A stretch of 13,057 nucleotides of DNA, from positions 1 through 13,057 of the forward strand of contig JAIFNK010000205.1 in the NCBI GenBank assembly GCA_020047775.1, read 5' to 3'. This document shows positions 5,592 to 13,057 of the stretch, in pieces. This DNA is from Akkermansia sp. (GTDB lineage: Bacteria > Verrucomicrobiota > Verrucomicrobiia > Verrucomicrobiales > Akkermansiaceae). Each line of letters opens with the position of its first letter. Within the stretch, counting starts at the first letter, position 1. The translations under genes were made by a program, and so were the position numbers. The notes below the pieces were generated by a model. The model did no database searches. It saw only the letters and a list, made by a program, of their open reading frames with translations, and had not been told where the DNA came from.

Positions 5592-6656
5592 ATGACACCC
5601 AAGCCACCTTCCCCCTCCGAGGGATCTCCCCATCCTCCGAGAAGTCGTTCGAATCCGGGCGACTTCGTCAGGGATAGCGCTGAGTCCGATCTGTGGGCTT
5701 TCGACGACCTCGACCTGACGGACGACGGAGCGCCGAGACCGCCGTCGCCTCCGATATCGCAAACCCTCCCGGAGCCCCGGGGACTCCGGAAAAAAAAGGG
5801 GATTGAACTGACTCCGTCAAAACCTGCCGCCCCCCAAAGCGGCGTCCAGGCGACTCCCGCCAAGGAAACCCCCACCCCCCCCAAGCCTGTCGTCTCCACC
5901 CAACCTCGCCCGGGCGCTGATTTTGACGAGCTTGAAGACCTCGCCCAATGGGACGAGCGTGCGGAGCCGGTCTTGTCGATTCACCCAAGCTTGATCACCC
6001 CGCCGGCCGGCGAGGGGGACGCGGTCGAAGAACTCGCCGTGGAGGCGGTCCCTGCGTCAGATTCATCCGACGAGCTGTCACCGGTAGCTCCCGCGAATGC
6101 AAAGCCTGTTTCGCTGGTGCCGCATCTCGGACTTTCCCGACTGGAGCGGTTCGGACTGGGGCTGCTTTGCGTCATCCTGCTCATCGGAGGCACGGTGGTG
6201 TTTTTCAACACCATCCACCGCCTCCCGACCGACTCGGAGCGCTTGAAAGCGGAGGATTTCCCCGTCAAGGGCCGCCACGTCACCATCCTCTCCGCCGAGA
6301 CCTTCTGGCGCGCCCCCATCACCGAGGGGAGCAACCCCGAAATGACACGCCGCGGGACCCAGTTGCTGCCGGTGATCCAGCTGACCTCCAGCGGTGGTCC
6401 GGCTATGATCCGGGTGTTCTTCCGCGACCCGAACGGCCTGGTCATGGGCGATGCCGTGACCCGGACCCTCAAGCCCGGCGTCCCGCTCCAAGTCGCCGCC
6501 ACCGCCGGCTTCGACGATATCGGCATGCACGCCGCCTACCGCACCGGCCAGACCAAGCCGTGGACCATCGAAGTGCTTGAAGCCCCTGCGGGGGCCGCCT
6601 CCAATGCGGACTTCAAGAAAATTTTCGATATCAACATCTCCACTGACCGCCGCTGA
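5592..6656 (+). CDS. Proline-rich single-pass membrane protein of unknown function
   Basis: I recognise no domain in these 354 residues. Residues 1-180 are low-complexity, rich in Pro, Ser, Asp and Glu. They carry two acidic-aromatic patches, SDLWAFDDLDLTDD (32-45) and ADFDELEDLAQWDE (109-122). A basic stretch at 183-186 leads into one transmembrane helix at about 187-206 (GLGLLCVILLIGGTVVFF). Residues 210-354 look like a compact beta-rich domain with charged strands. With no signal peptide and positive charge before the helix, the N-terminal tail is predicted to be cytoplasmic and the C-terminal domain outside. It sits 12 bp before hemQ and is probably cotranscribed, so a role near heme handling or the envelope is possible but unproven. 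The acidic patches look like short partner-binding motifs. Confidence 0.75.
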   Translation: MTPKPPSPSEGSPHPPRSRSNPGDFVRDSAESDLWAFDDLDLTDDGAPRPPSPPISQTLPEPRGLRKKKGIELTPSKPAAPQSGVQATPAKETPTPPKPVVSTQPRPGADFDELEDLAQWDERAEPVLSIHPSLITPPAGEGDAVEELAVEAVPASDSSDELSPVAPANAKPVSLVPHLGLSRLERFGLGLLCVILLIGGTVVFFNTIHRLPTDSERLKAEDFPVKGRHVTILSAETFWRAPITEGSNPEMTRRGTQLLPVIQLTSSGGPAMIRVFFRDPNGLVMGDAVTRTLKPGVPLQVAATAGFDDIGMHAAYRTGQTKPWTIEVLEAPAGAASNADFKKIFDINISTDRR

Positions 6657-6668
6657 CGCTCACCCGCC

Positions 6669-7496
6669 ATGTCCAATCAAGAAGTCACTCCACTCGTGCC
6701 CAGGGAAGGCTGGCACGTCATGCATTTGTTCTATCATGTCGATCACGCGCAATGGGCGCTCTACAGCGACGATGAAAAGCGCCAGTCCAAGACCCGCCTG
6801 ACCGAACTGGTCCAGGAAATCCGCGCCACGCCCGACACCCACCTGTTGGTCTTTTCCGTGGCGACTCCCAAGGCCGACCTCGGCTTCATGCTGCTCACGC
6901 CCGACCTGCAGGTGGCGAACACCTTTGAAAAGCAGCTCAGCCTCTCGCTCGGCCCGGAAATTTTAAGCCCCACCTATTCCTACCTCTCGCAGACCGAGAG
7001 CTCGGAATATACCACCACCCGCGAGCAATATGCCGCGGAGACCTTGATTGCCGAGGAAGGCCTCGTCGAGGGATCCCCCGAGTTCGAAGCCGGCCTCAAG
7101 GCTTTCGACGACCGGATGGCCCATTACCTTAAACACCGTCTCTATCCGGTCCTGCCCGACTGGCCGGTGATCTGCTTCTATCCGATGTCCAAGCGCCGCA
7201 ATGGCGGGGACAACTGGTATGCGCTCGACTTCGAGGCGCGCAAAAAGCTGATGGCCGGACACGCGCGGGTCGGCCGCACCTACTCCGGCAGGATTCTCCA
7301 GCTCATCACCGGATCCACCGGACTGGATGAGTTCGAGTGGGGCGTCACGCTGCTTGCCAAGGACACCATCGACATCAAGTCCATCGTCTATGAAATGCGT
7401 TTCGACGAGGTCACCGCCCGCTATGGCGAGTTCGGCGACTTCTACATCGGCATGCAGCTTCCGCTGGACATCCTGTTCCGCAGGATTTGCCTGTGA
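6669..7496 (+). CDS. hemQ: Coproheme decarboxylase HemQ (chlorite dismutase family)
   Basis: The product has 275 residues. HemQ performs the last step of the coproporphyrin-dependent heme pathway, oxidatively decarboxylating coproheme III to heme b with hydrogen peroxide. The C-terminal half is strongly diagnostic: FYPMSKRRNGGDNWY (170-184) with catalytic Tyr171 and Lys175, HARVGRTYSG with the heme-ligating His198, QLITGS with Gln211, EWGVTLL (223-229), and IVYEMRFDEVTARYGEFGDFYIG (239-261). Gln211 lies 13 residues after the ligand His, as in Firmicute HemQ. True chlorite dismutases have Arg there, so decarboxylase is the better call. The N-terminal half (WHVMHLFYHVD) is the degenerate repeat of the family. 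At 275 residues it is slightly longer than the usual 250, with extra sequence around 122-150. The start follows the previous stop by 12 bp. Confidence 0.95.
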   Translation: MSNQEVTPLVPREGWHVMHLFYHVDHAQWALYSDDEKRQSKTRLTELVQEIRATPDTHLLVFSVATPKADLGFMLLTPDLQVANTFEKQLSLSLGPEILSPTYSYLSQTESSEYTTTREQYAAETLIAEEGLVEGSPEFEAGLKAFDDRMAHYLKHRLYPVLPDWPVICFYPMSKRRNGGDNWYALDFEARKKLMAGHARVGRTYSGRILQLITGSTGLDEFEWGVTLLAKDTIDIKSIVYEMRFDEVTARYGEFGDFYIGMQLPLDILFRRICL

Positions 7497-7527
7497 GGAT
7501 TCGCGTGGACCGCCGGGATTGACGGTC

Positions 7528-7551
7528 GATCTGCGGGGTCACCCCGCGATC
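7528..7551 (+). other. GC-rich hairpin just after hemQ
   Basis: GATC-T-GCGGGG-TCA-CCCCGC-GATC forms a 10-bp stem with one bulged T and a 3-nt loop, 31 bp beyond the hemQ stop. No U-tract follows. It may protect the 3' end or assist termination together with the hairpin at 7604. Confidence 0.45.
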
Positions 7552-7603
7552 CCATGGCCAGCTCCCGGGTGGGGAATGCGCACCATTTCACGCCGCAGGA
7601 TCA

Positions 7604-7633
7604 CCGCGCGAGGTGATTGCCTTGCGCGGTTTT
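7604..7633 (+). terminator. Intrinsic terminator of the membrane protein - hemQ unit
   Basis: CCGCGCGAGG (7604-7613) pairs with CCTTGCGCGG (7620-7629), ten pairs including one G-U, around a 6-nt loop, directly followed by TTTT. It is oriented for plus-strand transcription and lies 108 bp after the hemQ stop, before the convergent WXXGXW gene. Confidence 0.75.
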
Positions 7634-7652
7634 GGACGGGCGATTTTGTGTT

Positions 7653-9728
7653 CTAGCGCTTTTTACCCATCTCTTTTCCTTCTTCGGGATTGCGGCCCGG
7701 GTTTTCCAACTGTTGCGGCCGTTGGCCTGGGACTGGCTGAGGTGCCGCCTGGGGTTGTGGCCTCACCGGTTGCTGCCGCTGCGGCACTTGTGGCTGGCGC
7801 TCCGGCCTTGGCGCGACTTGGACTCTCGGCTGCGGCTGGGGCCTCACTTGTTCCTGCCGCTGCGGCACTTGTGGCTCCCTGCGGTAGGTTGGCTGAGGCG
7901 CGACTTGTGGCGGCTGGCGCTCCGGCCTTGGCGCTGGCACGACTTGGACTCCCCGCCCCGGCTGCGGCTGGGGCCTCACCTGTTCCTGCCGCTGTGGCAC
8001 TTGTGGCTCCCTGCGGTAGGTTGGCTGAGGCGTGACTTGTGGCGGCTGGCGCTCCGGCCTTGGTGCTGGCACGACTTGGACTCCCCGCCCCGGCTGGGGC
8101 TGCGGCCTCACCTGTTCCTGCCGCTGCGGCACTTGTGGCTCCCTGCGGTAGCTTGGCTGAGGCGTGACTTGTGGCGGCTGGCGCTCCGGCCTTGGCGCTG
8201 GCACAACTTGGACTCCCCGCCCCGGCGTCGGCTGCGGCTGGGGCCGGGTGAGTTCCTCGCGCTGCGGATCCTTGTTGCCTCCGGGTATTTGCGGGAATTC
8301 ACGCCTTGGCGCGCCCTGTGTCTGGTCCGCCCTTCCTTCGGGCACTCCCGGGGTGATTGGCCGCATTTCGGTTTTGTTGCCACGCGCTTCCGGGCGTTTT
8401 GGCGGAGCTTCTTTCTCGGAAAACATACCCGCCTCGCGGCCGGTGATGGGCGAACGGTTGGTTTTTTCGCGAATCGCCATGGCTTTTCCTGGTTCGGCTC
8501 CCGCAGGCAAGGCACGGGTCTCGGTTTGCCTGCGCTCCTGGGTGAATTTTCTCATCTCCTTGTTCTGGAAAACGAACTGCTGGCGGGCACCCGGGTCGAT
8601 GCTGCTGAATTTCTGCGGGATGGCCGGATCCTGGGTGAAAGTCGACAGCGGAGCGGCATAAGTGCGGCTACGTCCGTCGGTGAAGCGGTCCGACCGATAG
8701 TCCTTCATCGCCGCCCAAGTGCGCGGCGGACGGGCATCTTCGTTGTCGCGGAAATAATTGTAGTCCTCCTGTCTGCGGCGATTCCAGGTCTGGTCATCGC
8801 GGTGCTGCCAACGGTCGTAGGCATAGATCGGATCGTAGCCGCCGCGGCTGGTGCCCCATGAATAGGAAGTGCAAAAACCGCTCGTTTGATAGCGTGGGGC
8901 GTAATAGTCACCGAAGTAATATTGGCCATAGCGGGGGCGCACGAACAGGTGGTTTGAAAACACGTTCAAAGCGACCACGATCAAGGGCGTGTAGGAATAA
9001 TCCGGCCGGTCGTAATACCGGTCGCGGAAATAGACCGGCGCGAAAAGCACGCCGCGCCCCGCCACTGCGTAATCCCAATACCCATCGACATAGACGTAAC
9101 CGCGGCGTGTCCAACAATAGCGGGAGGGCACCCAAGTCCAGTTCGACCGCAGCGGCACCCAGTAACCGGGCCGCCACGCGTAGCGATTGTCCACCCAAAA
9201 CCAGTTTCCCGGAATCCAGCTGTGATCCCGAGAAGGGGCGTCCACATTAGGCCCGGAATCCACACTCCGCGGCGGCGGGGTGGGCACGTAGGAAACCACC
9301 TCGATCGTGGCATCCGCCCAATAGCCCGCAGTCCACTGGTATTTCCCGTCGCCGATGTCGTTCCAATAGCCCGGCACCCATTGACGGCCGGGAGGGAGGT
9401 TGCGCCAGATTCCACTGATCCAGATGAAGTCATTCTGGTCATCGTCCCACGCCCAGTAGCCGGAAATCCAAGTCACGTTGTCGCCCTCGGGTTTTTGTTC
9501 GGGCGGCAGCTCTTCAATCGGCTCGGGCACCCGGCTGGAAATGATCAACCCGGGTTGCGGTTCGTAGCTGATCGACTCGGCGAACGCCTCGTGGACGGGG
9601 CCGCGGGTCAGGACCTGGACGTTTTCACCCGCGGACTCCTGGGCAAATGCCCCGGGAGCGAGCAGGAGGGTTCCGGCCAGCACCAGGGAGCTGACGGCAC
9701 CTAAAAGGGAGTTGTATTTTGAGTTCAT
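7653..9728 (-). CDS. Secreted WXXGXW-repeat protein with Pro/Gln-rich repetitive tail
   Basis: The product has 691 residues from the ATG at 9728, chosen because it starts a clean signal peptide (1-29, ending GAFA before QE). An upstream ATG at 9785 would add 19 residues in front of it. Residues about 85-230 carry six WXXGXW-type repeats (WISGYW, WISGIW, WVPGYW, WTAGYW, WIPGNW, WRPGYW), a family common in Verrucomicrobiota and Planctomycetes and of unknown function. Residues 230-370 are Tyr/Arg/Asp-rich (YYDRPDYSY, RYGQYYFGDYY). The rest is basic and disordered, rich in Pro, Gln and Arg. Its last third is built from a 44-residue repeat containing VQVVPAPRPERQPPQV and YRREPQVPQRQEQV. It ends KEMGKKR. 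It probably acts at the cell surface or in the matrix, perhaps binding polyanions through the basic tail. No anchor domain is seen. Confidence 0.88.
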   Translation of the reverse strand: MNSKYNSLLGAVSSLVLAGTLLLAPGAFAQESAGENVQVLTRGPVHEAFAESISYEPQPGLIISSRVPEPIEELPPEQKPEGDNVTWISGYWAWDDDQNDFIWISGIWRNLPPGRQWVPGYWNDIGDGKYQWTAGYWADATIEVVSYVPTPPPRSVDSGPNVDAPSRDHSWIPGNWFWVDNRYAWRPGYWVPLRSNWTWVPSRYCWTRRGYVYVDGYWDYAVAGRGVLFAPVYFRDRYYDRPDYSYTPLIVVALNVFSNHLFVRPRYGQYYFGDYYAPRYQTSGFCTSYSWGTSRGGYDPIYAYDRWQHRDDQTWNRRRQEDYNYFRDNEDARPPRTWAAMKDYRSDRFTDGRSRTYAAPLSTFTQDPAIPQKFSSIDPGARQQFVFQNKEMRKFTQERRQTETRALPAGAEPGKAMAIREKTNRSPITGREAGMFSEKEAPPKRPEARGNKTEMRPITPGVPEGRADQTQGAPRREFPQIPGGNKDPQREELTRPQPQPTPGRGVQVVPAPRPERQPPQVTPQPSYRREPQVPQRQEQVRPQPQPGRGVQVVPAPRPERQPPQVTPQPTYRREPQVPQRQEQVRPQPQPGRGVQVVPAPRPERQPPQVAPQPTYRREPQVPQRQEQVRPQPQPRVQVAPRPERQPQVPQRQQPVRPQPQAAPQPVPGQRPQQLENPGRNPEEGKEMGKKR
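7785..8262 (-). repeat. 132-bp tandem repeat inside the WXXGXW gene
   Basis: Units start at 7867, 7999 and 8131 on the plus strand, exactly 132 bp apart (44 codons), with only a few substitutions between them and a partial, more diverged unit at 7785-7866. The unit at 8131 has a 6-bp insertion (two codons, Thr-Pro). The high nucleotide identity points to recent duplication or homogenisation, so copy number probably varies between strains. The repeat also leaves the opposite strand open for more than 400 codons, which is an artefact. Confidence 0.9.
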
Positions 9729-9923
9729 GATGTTTCCGCCTCGAGTGGGTCGCAATGATGGAGACGTGTTTATCCGCGAATCCATTCAACCTGAAACAAT
9801 ACACGGAAAACCAGGTGCAAGCGGGTTTTTATGATTTCCGCGCCGCTCCGCACGCTGCCCCGCCGCGCAATCCCCCGCCGCGGATTCCTGATGGGCGGAT
9901 TCCTGAACGGACGAGGCGCCCCA
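9729..9923. repeat. 195-bp spacer with a 15-bp tandem duplication
   Basis: Between glcD and the WXXGXW gene (both minus strand) I see no gene. CGGATTCCTGA plus four bases occurs twice in tandem (9881-9895 and 9896-9910). The half near the WXXGXW gene is AT-richer and should hold its promoter. I could not find a convincing -35/-10 pair. Confidence 0.5.
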
Positions 9924-11327
9924 TCAATCCAGAAACTTGCCGGGATTGAGAATGCCGTGAGGATCGAGTGCGTTTTTCAGCTCGCGGTGCGCCTTGAAGG
10001 AAACCTCGCCGAGCGCCTCGTGAATCCAGCGCTTTTTAGCCATGCCGACGCCGTGCTCGCCCGTGATGGCTCCGTCGTTGTCGAGAATCCACGTGAAAAG
10101 CTGGTCGAGTGCGGCGTCGGCGCGGGCGCGGACATCCGGGTCACCGTAGTTTTTCACCATCAGGTTGGTGTGGATATTGCCGTCGCCCGCGTGGCCGAAG
10201 CAGGCGATGGGGATGCCGGTTTCCTTTTCCAACTTGCGGGCGAAGGTGACCAGCTCGACGAGCTTGGAGCGCGGGACGACGATGTCCTCGTTGAGCTTGG
10301 TGAGGCCGGTGTCGCGGAGCGAGAACGAGAACTCGCGGCGGAGTTTCCAGATGCGCTCGCACGAGGCCTCGTCCGGAGCGCGCTCGATGAAGTTGGCTCC
10401 CAGGGTGGTGAGAAGTTGATGGAGTTCCCCGATCTCCGAATGGGTGGCGGCGGGGCGGCCGTCGATCTCGACGATGAGGTGGGCGTTGCCGGGCGGGAAG
10501 ACATCGGCACCGAGCTTTTTTCTAGCAGCGGCGAGGGTGAAGGTATCGGTGATTTCGAGCGCGGAGGGAAGATGGCCCGCGTTGAGGATGGCCTGCACGG
10601 CCGCGGCCGCCATTTCGAACTCGGGAAAAATCGCCGCAAGCATCGCACGGCTGGCCGGCCGCGGGATCAGCCGGAGCGTGGCCTCGGTGACGACGCCTAA
10701 CATTCCCTCCGACCCGGTGAACAGGCCGACGAGGTCGAAGCCGGTTTTGTTCTTATGCAGGCGTCCGCCGGTGCGGAGGATTTCGCCGCTGGCGAGCACG
10801 ACTTCCAGCCCGAGCACGTAGCTGCGGGTGACGCCGTATTTCAAACATCGCGGGCCGCCGGCGTTGGTGGCGATGTTTCCGCCGATCGAGCAATCCTTGC
10901 GCGAGGCGGGGTCCGGCGGGTAGTCCCACCCCACGGCGTGGGCCGCTTCCTGCAAGGTTTTGGTGATCACGCCGGGCTGGACGATGGCCACGCCGTCTTC
11001 CGGGTGCATGCCGAGAATCTTGTCCATCCGCACGGTGGAAAGCACGATGCCGCCGTGCACCGGCACGCAGCCGCCGACGTAGCCGTAGCCCGCGCCACGG
11101 GTGGTGACCGGGATTTTCCGTTCGTTGGCGAACTTCAGCACCGCGGAGACGTCGGCCGTGGACTCGGCGAAAACGACCACATCCGGCGGGTGGCTGGCGG
11201 ACCACTTGTCACCCGAGTTCGCAGCGAGGATCTCGGCGGTGGTGGAAATTTTTCCCGCGCCGAGGAGAGCGGAGAGGGGAGCGAACCAGTCGTGGGATGA
11301 TGAATTCATTTCAGCGGGAAACACCAT
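9924..11327 (-). CDS. FAD-linked oxidase, GlcD / D-lactate dehydrogenase type
   Basis: The product has 467 residues and is an FAD enzyme that oxidises a 2-hydroxy acid (glycolate, D-lactate or D-2-hydroxyglutarate) to the 2-oxo acid. The N-terminal PCMH-type FAD domain shows TRGAGYGYVGGCVP (76-89), IVQPGV (115-120), PPDPASRKDCSIGGNIATNAGG (137-158, in parts) and GLFTGSEGMLGVVTEATLRL (201-220). The C-terminal oxidase domain shows NEDIVVP (346-352), CFGHAGDGNIHTN (376-388, with the metal-type His379 and His386), GEHGVG (423-428) and LDPHGILNPGK at the end. It is complete. An alternative start is the ATG at 11309, six codons in; neither start has a Shine-Dalgarno. No glcE or glcF partner is adjacent, so it may act alone, as D-lactate dehydrogenases do. 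The exact substrate cannot be set from sequence. Confidence 0.93.
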   Translation of the reverse strand: MVFPAEMNSSSHDWFAPLSALLGAGKISTTAEILAANSGDKWSASHPPDVVVFAESTADVSAVLKFANERKIPVTTRGAGYGYVGGCVPVHGGIVLSTVRMDKILGMHPEDGVAIVQPGVITKTLQEAAHAVGWDYPPDPASRKDCSIGGNIATNAGGPRCLKYGVTRSYVLGLEVVLASGEILRTGGRLHKNKTGFDLVGLFTGSEGMLGVVTEATLRLIPRPASRAMLAAIFPEFEMAAAAVQAILNAGHLPSALEITDTFTLAAARKKLGADVFPPGNAHLIVEIDGRPAATHSEIGELHQLLTTLGANFIERAPDEASCERIWKLRREFSFSLRDTGLTKLNEDIVVPRSKLVELVTFARKLEKETGIPIACFGHAGDGNIHTNLMVKNYGDPDVRARADAALDQLFTWILDNDGAITGEHGVGMAKKRWIHEALGEVSFKAHRELKNALDPHGILNPGKFLD

Positions 11328-11370
11328 TATGGACCGCGCCCCGGGCCGTCAACCTCGGGCTTTCATTTTA

Positions 11371-11982
<612 letters not shown>

Positions 11983-12017
11983 TCAAGCCAAAGCTGAATC
12001 CGAGCGGCAGCGTCCCA

Positions 12018-12157
12018 TCTGTGCATTCTGTGCAATCCGTGGTTAAAGAATCTTCTGACCACAGAGTGCACGGAATACACGGAATGAAGAGGAGGTTCCG
12101 GGTTCCTGAATCCGTGCGGCAGCGCCAACTCCGTGCACTCTGTGTAATCCGTGGTTA
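12018..12157. repeat. Cluster of three nonamer-phased repeats (TCYGTGNNN)
   Basis: Three copies of a roughly 28-bp element, each made of three 9-bp units of the form TCCGTG or TCTGTG plus three bases, the last running into GGTTAA. Copy 1 is 12018-12046 (plus), copy 2 is 12058-12085 (minus), copy 3 is 12130-12157 (plus). They fill the spacer between the hsdM remnant and the toxin gene. The rest of 11833-12202 holds no gene I can recognise. The alternation plus-minus-plus allows hairpins between neighbours. Confidence 0.85.
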
Positions 12158-12202
12158 AAACAAGGGCTCCCAGCTGTTGCAACGACTGGCTTGTTGGGTT
12201 TC

Positions 12203-12466
12203 TCATTCATAGTGCGTCCATAGCCGTAAGACTTTCACTACACCTTTATCATCGAGAACCTCGTAGACTAATCTGTGTTGAATATTGATTCGTCTTGAAT
12301 ATGCACCCTTCAAATCACCTACCAGCGCTTCGAATGGAGGTGGATCGGCTAAAGGATCTCCTCGAATAATCTCAAGTAATTCTTTCGCCTTCTTAGCAAG
12401 GGGTGTACCTTTGAGTTTTTTTGCATCCTTCCTGGCTTGTCGTGTGTAAACCAGTTCGTAGCTCAT
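12203..12466 (-). CDS. yoeB: YoeB/Txe-type mRNA-cleaving toxin
   Basis: The product has 87 residues. YoeB toxins bind the ribosomal A site and cut mRNA during translation. The RelE-like fold is visible with all catalytic positions of E. coli YoeB at the same or nearly the same numbers: Glu46 (PPFE), Arg65 (NIQHRLVYEV) and His85 in the C-terminal THYE. The conserved core LVGDLKGAYSRRI (48-60) is intact. The gene follows its antitoxin with a 4-bp overlap (ATGA at 12463-12466), so the two are translationally coupled. The pair is visibly AT-richer than the metabolic genes of the window, which suggests acquisition by transfer. The protein ends with one residue (Glu87) after the usual HY. Confidence 0.93.
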   Translation of the reverse strand: MSYELVYTRQARKDAKKLKGTPLAKKAKELLEIIRGDPLADPPPFEALVGDLKGAYSRRINIQHRLVYEVLDDKGVVKVLRLWTHYE

Positions 12467-12705
12467 AAATCGATATTCCTGCTACACTTCTCAAGTGGTT
12501 CAGCCATGCCAGCTAGTATTGAATCGCGCATACCTGGAATACTGACAAGATGCAGCGTCTCTTGAATGGCTCTCCAGTCCGCTTCCGACATCAAAATTGC
12601 GTTGCCTCGCTTACCCGTGATCTGAATCGGCTCATGAGCCGCCAGTGTGAAATCGATTACATTGTAGAGGTCGGATCGCGCCAAAGTGGCTGAAATTGTC
12701 TTCAT
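12463..12705 (-). CDS. yefM: YefM/Phd-type antitoxin
   Basis: The product has 80 residues. The N-terminal half is the Phd/YefM DNA-binding fold (MKTISATLARSDLYNVID, 1-18; HEPIQITGKRGNAILMSE, 24-41; DWRAIQETLHL, 43-53). The C-terminal tail (SIPGMRDSILAGMAEPLE, 55-72) is the flexible toxin-binding segment. It neutralises YoeB and, in the complex, represses its own promoter. It is first in the operon. An 8-bp perfect palindrome lies a few bases before the start and is a natural operator candidate. There is no obvious Shine-Dalgarno sequence. Confidence 0.93.
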   Translation of the reverse strand: MKTISATLARSDLYNVIDFTLAAHEPIQITGKRGNAILMSEADWRAIQETLHLVSIPGMRDSILAGMAEPLEKCSRNIDL

Positions 12706-12713
12706 GCGGAATA

Positions 12714-12740
12714 GCGTACGCCAATTACGCGGCTGTGCAA
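12714..12740 (-). promoter_or_regulatory. Candidate autoregulatory operator of the toxin-antitoxin operon
   Basis: GCGTACGC (12714-12721) is a perfect palindrome 8 bp before the antitoxin ATG. A second half-site GCGTA precedes it by 4 bp on the minus strand. YefM operators known from E. coli are also short palindromes with a GTAC core. A TTGCAC that could act as -35 lies at 12735-12740 on the minus strand, but the -10 is poor. Confidence 0.45.
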
Positions 12741-12893
12741 GTCTCTATTTTTGACCCGAGATTCCATGGCTCAAGCTCAATGAGAGCAAAGCCTTTGAAA
12801 GAGGAACAGGCGTGTCTGGGGTTTTCGTGGGCTACCGCGGGAACACGAGGCCTCCGCAGCCTATCCAACAAGAATTGAATACCTGAATCCGCC

Positions 12894-12965
12894 ATGACCC
12901 ACACCTACTACATCGGACTCGATGTCCACAAGGAAACAATTTCCATCGCACACGCAGGATCCTGA
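12894..12965 (+). pseudogene. Truncated 5' end of an IS110-type transposase gene
   Basis: An ATG at 12894 opens 23 codons ending in a TGA: MTHTYYIGLDVHKETISIAH and three more residues. YIGLDVHK is the hallmark N-terminus of IS110-family DEDD transposases, including the first catalytic Asp. Normal proteins have 300 residues or more, so this is a fragment cut off after about 60 bp of homology. What follows (from 12966) is unlike the family. The non-coding region before the ATG (from about 12770) may be the left end of the old element. Confidence 0.75.
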
Positions 12966-13057
12966 CACTAGCAGCCTGTCGGATTTGTAGCAATTTCGAT
13001 GTTTAGCATCAATATGTAGATGCTTCATCGCTGGTGGGCACCACTCATTGTGGCTCA
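12966..13057. other. Right-edge stretch with a two-part hairpin
   Basis: CGATG (12997-13001) pairs with CATCG (13026-13030), and inside it GCATC (13006-13010) pairs with GATGC (13019-13023), leaving an 8-nt loop. The sequence just before, GCAGCCTGTCGG (12971-12982), looks like an insertion-sequence end that has interrupted the IS110 fragment, but its partner end is outside the window. I see no gene. Confidence 0.4.

Noticed and set aside
7617..8861. A 414-codon open frame on the plus strand rich in Leu, Arg and Trp
   Set aside because: It is the antisense of the 132-bp tandem repeat in the WXXGXW gene, which carries the signal peptide and family motifs; the repeat keeps the opposite frame open.
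12018..12157. A CRISPR array
   Set aside because: The three repeats alternate in orientation, the spacers differ widely in length (11 and 44 bp), and no cas gene is present.
12696..12878. A 60-codon plus-strand frame starting inside the antitoxin gene
   Set aside because: It overlaps the antitoxin start and operator antisense, has no family match, and lies in the non-coding region before the IS110 fragment.

Overview
The window looks like a piece of a high-GC bacterial chromosome, most likely from the Verrucomicrobiota (a relative of Luteolibacter, Haloferula or Prosthecobacter). This is an inference from the mix of a PEP-CTERM anchored protein, a WXXGXW-repeat secreted protein, a small PUR-type nucleic-acid-binding protein, clostridial-type HemQ, and intergenic micro-repeats of a style I associate with that phylum. 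Shine-Dalgarno sequences are mostly absent, so several starts were chosen by homology.

Left part (1-3500): a tRNA-dihydrouridine synthase on the minus strand, then on the plus strand a 69-residue PUR-like protein, an isolated ASH/choice-of-anchor-D fragment and a DUF3494 ice-binding protein with a PEP-CTERM tail. The 185 bp before the ice-binding gene hold a large imperfect hairpin. Dihydroneopterin aldolase (folB) follows on the minus strand. A 44-bp dispersed repeat occurs once beyond dus and once in front of folB, in opposite orientation.

Middle (3500-7640): the minus strand carries ferredoxin - dciA (13 bp apart), an inverted-repeat spacer, a HAD-Nudix fusion, and a spacer with a phased heptad repeat before folB. 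Divergent from ferredoxin, the plus strand carries a proline-rich single-pass membrane protein and hemQ, which makes coproheme decarboxylase for heme synthesis. They are 12 bp apart and end at a convincing intrinsic terminator.

Right (7640-11330): a large secreted WXXGXW protein with a 44-residue (132-bp) tandem repeat in its Pro/Gln-rich tail, and a GlcD-type FAD oxidase, both on the minus strand.

Far right (11370-13057): an accessory, rearranged region. It holds an internally deleted hsdM remnant, a cluster of nonamer repeats, an AT-richer YefM-YoeB-type toxin-antitoxin pair with a 4-bp overlap, and the first 23 codons of an IS110-type transposase followed by a hairpin.

The window holds no single large new operon-scale system that I can defend. 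The strongest candidates for undescribed biology are the intergenic repeat families, including one pair of copies with a compensated base pair, the structured leader of the ice-binding gene, and the HAD-Nudix fusion whose HAD motif lacks the second aspartate.
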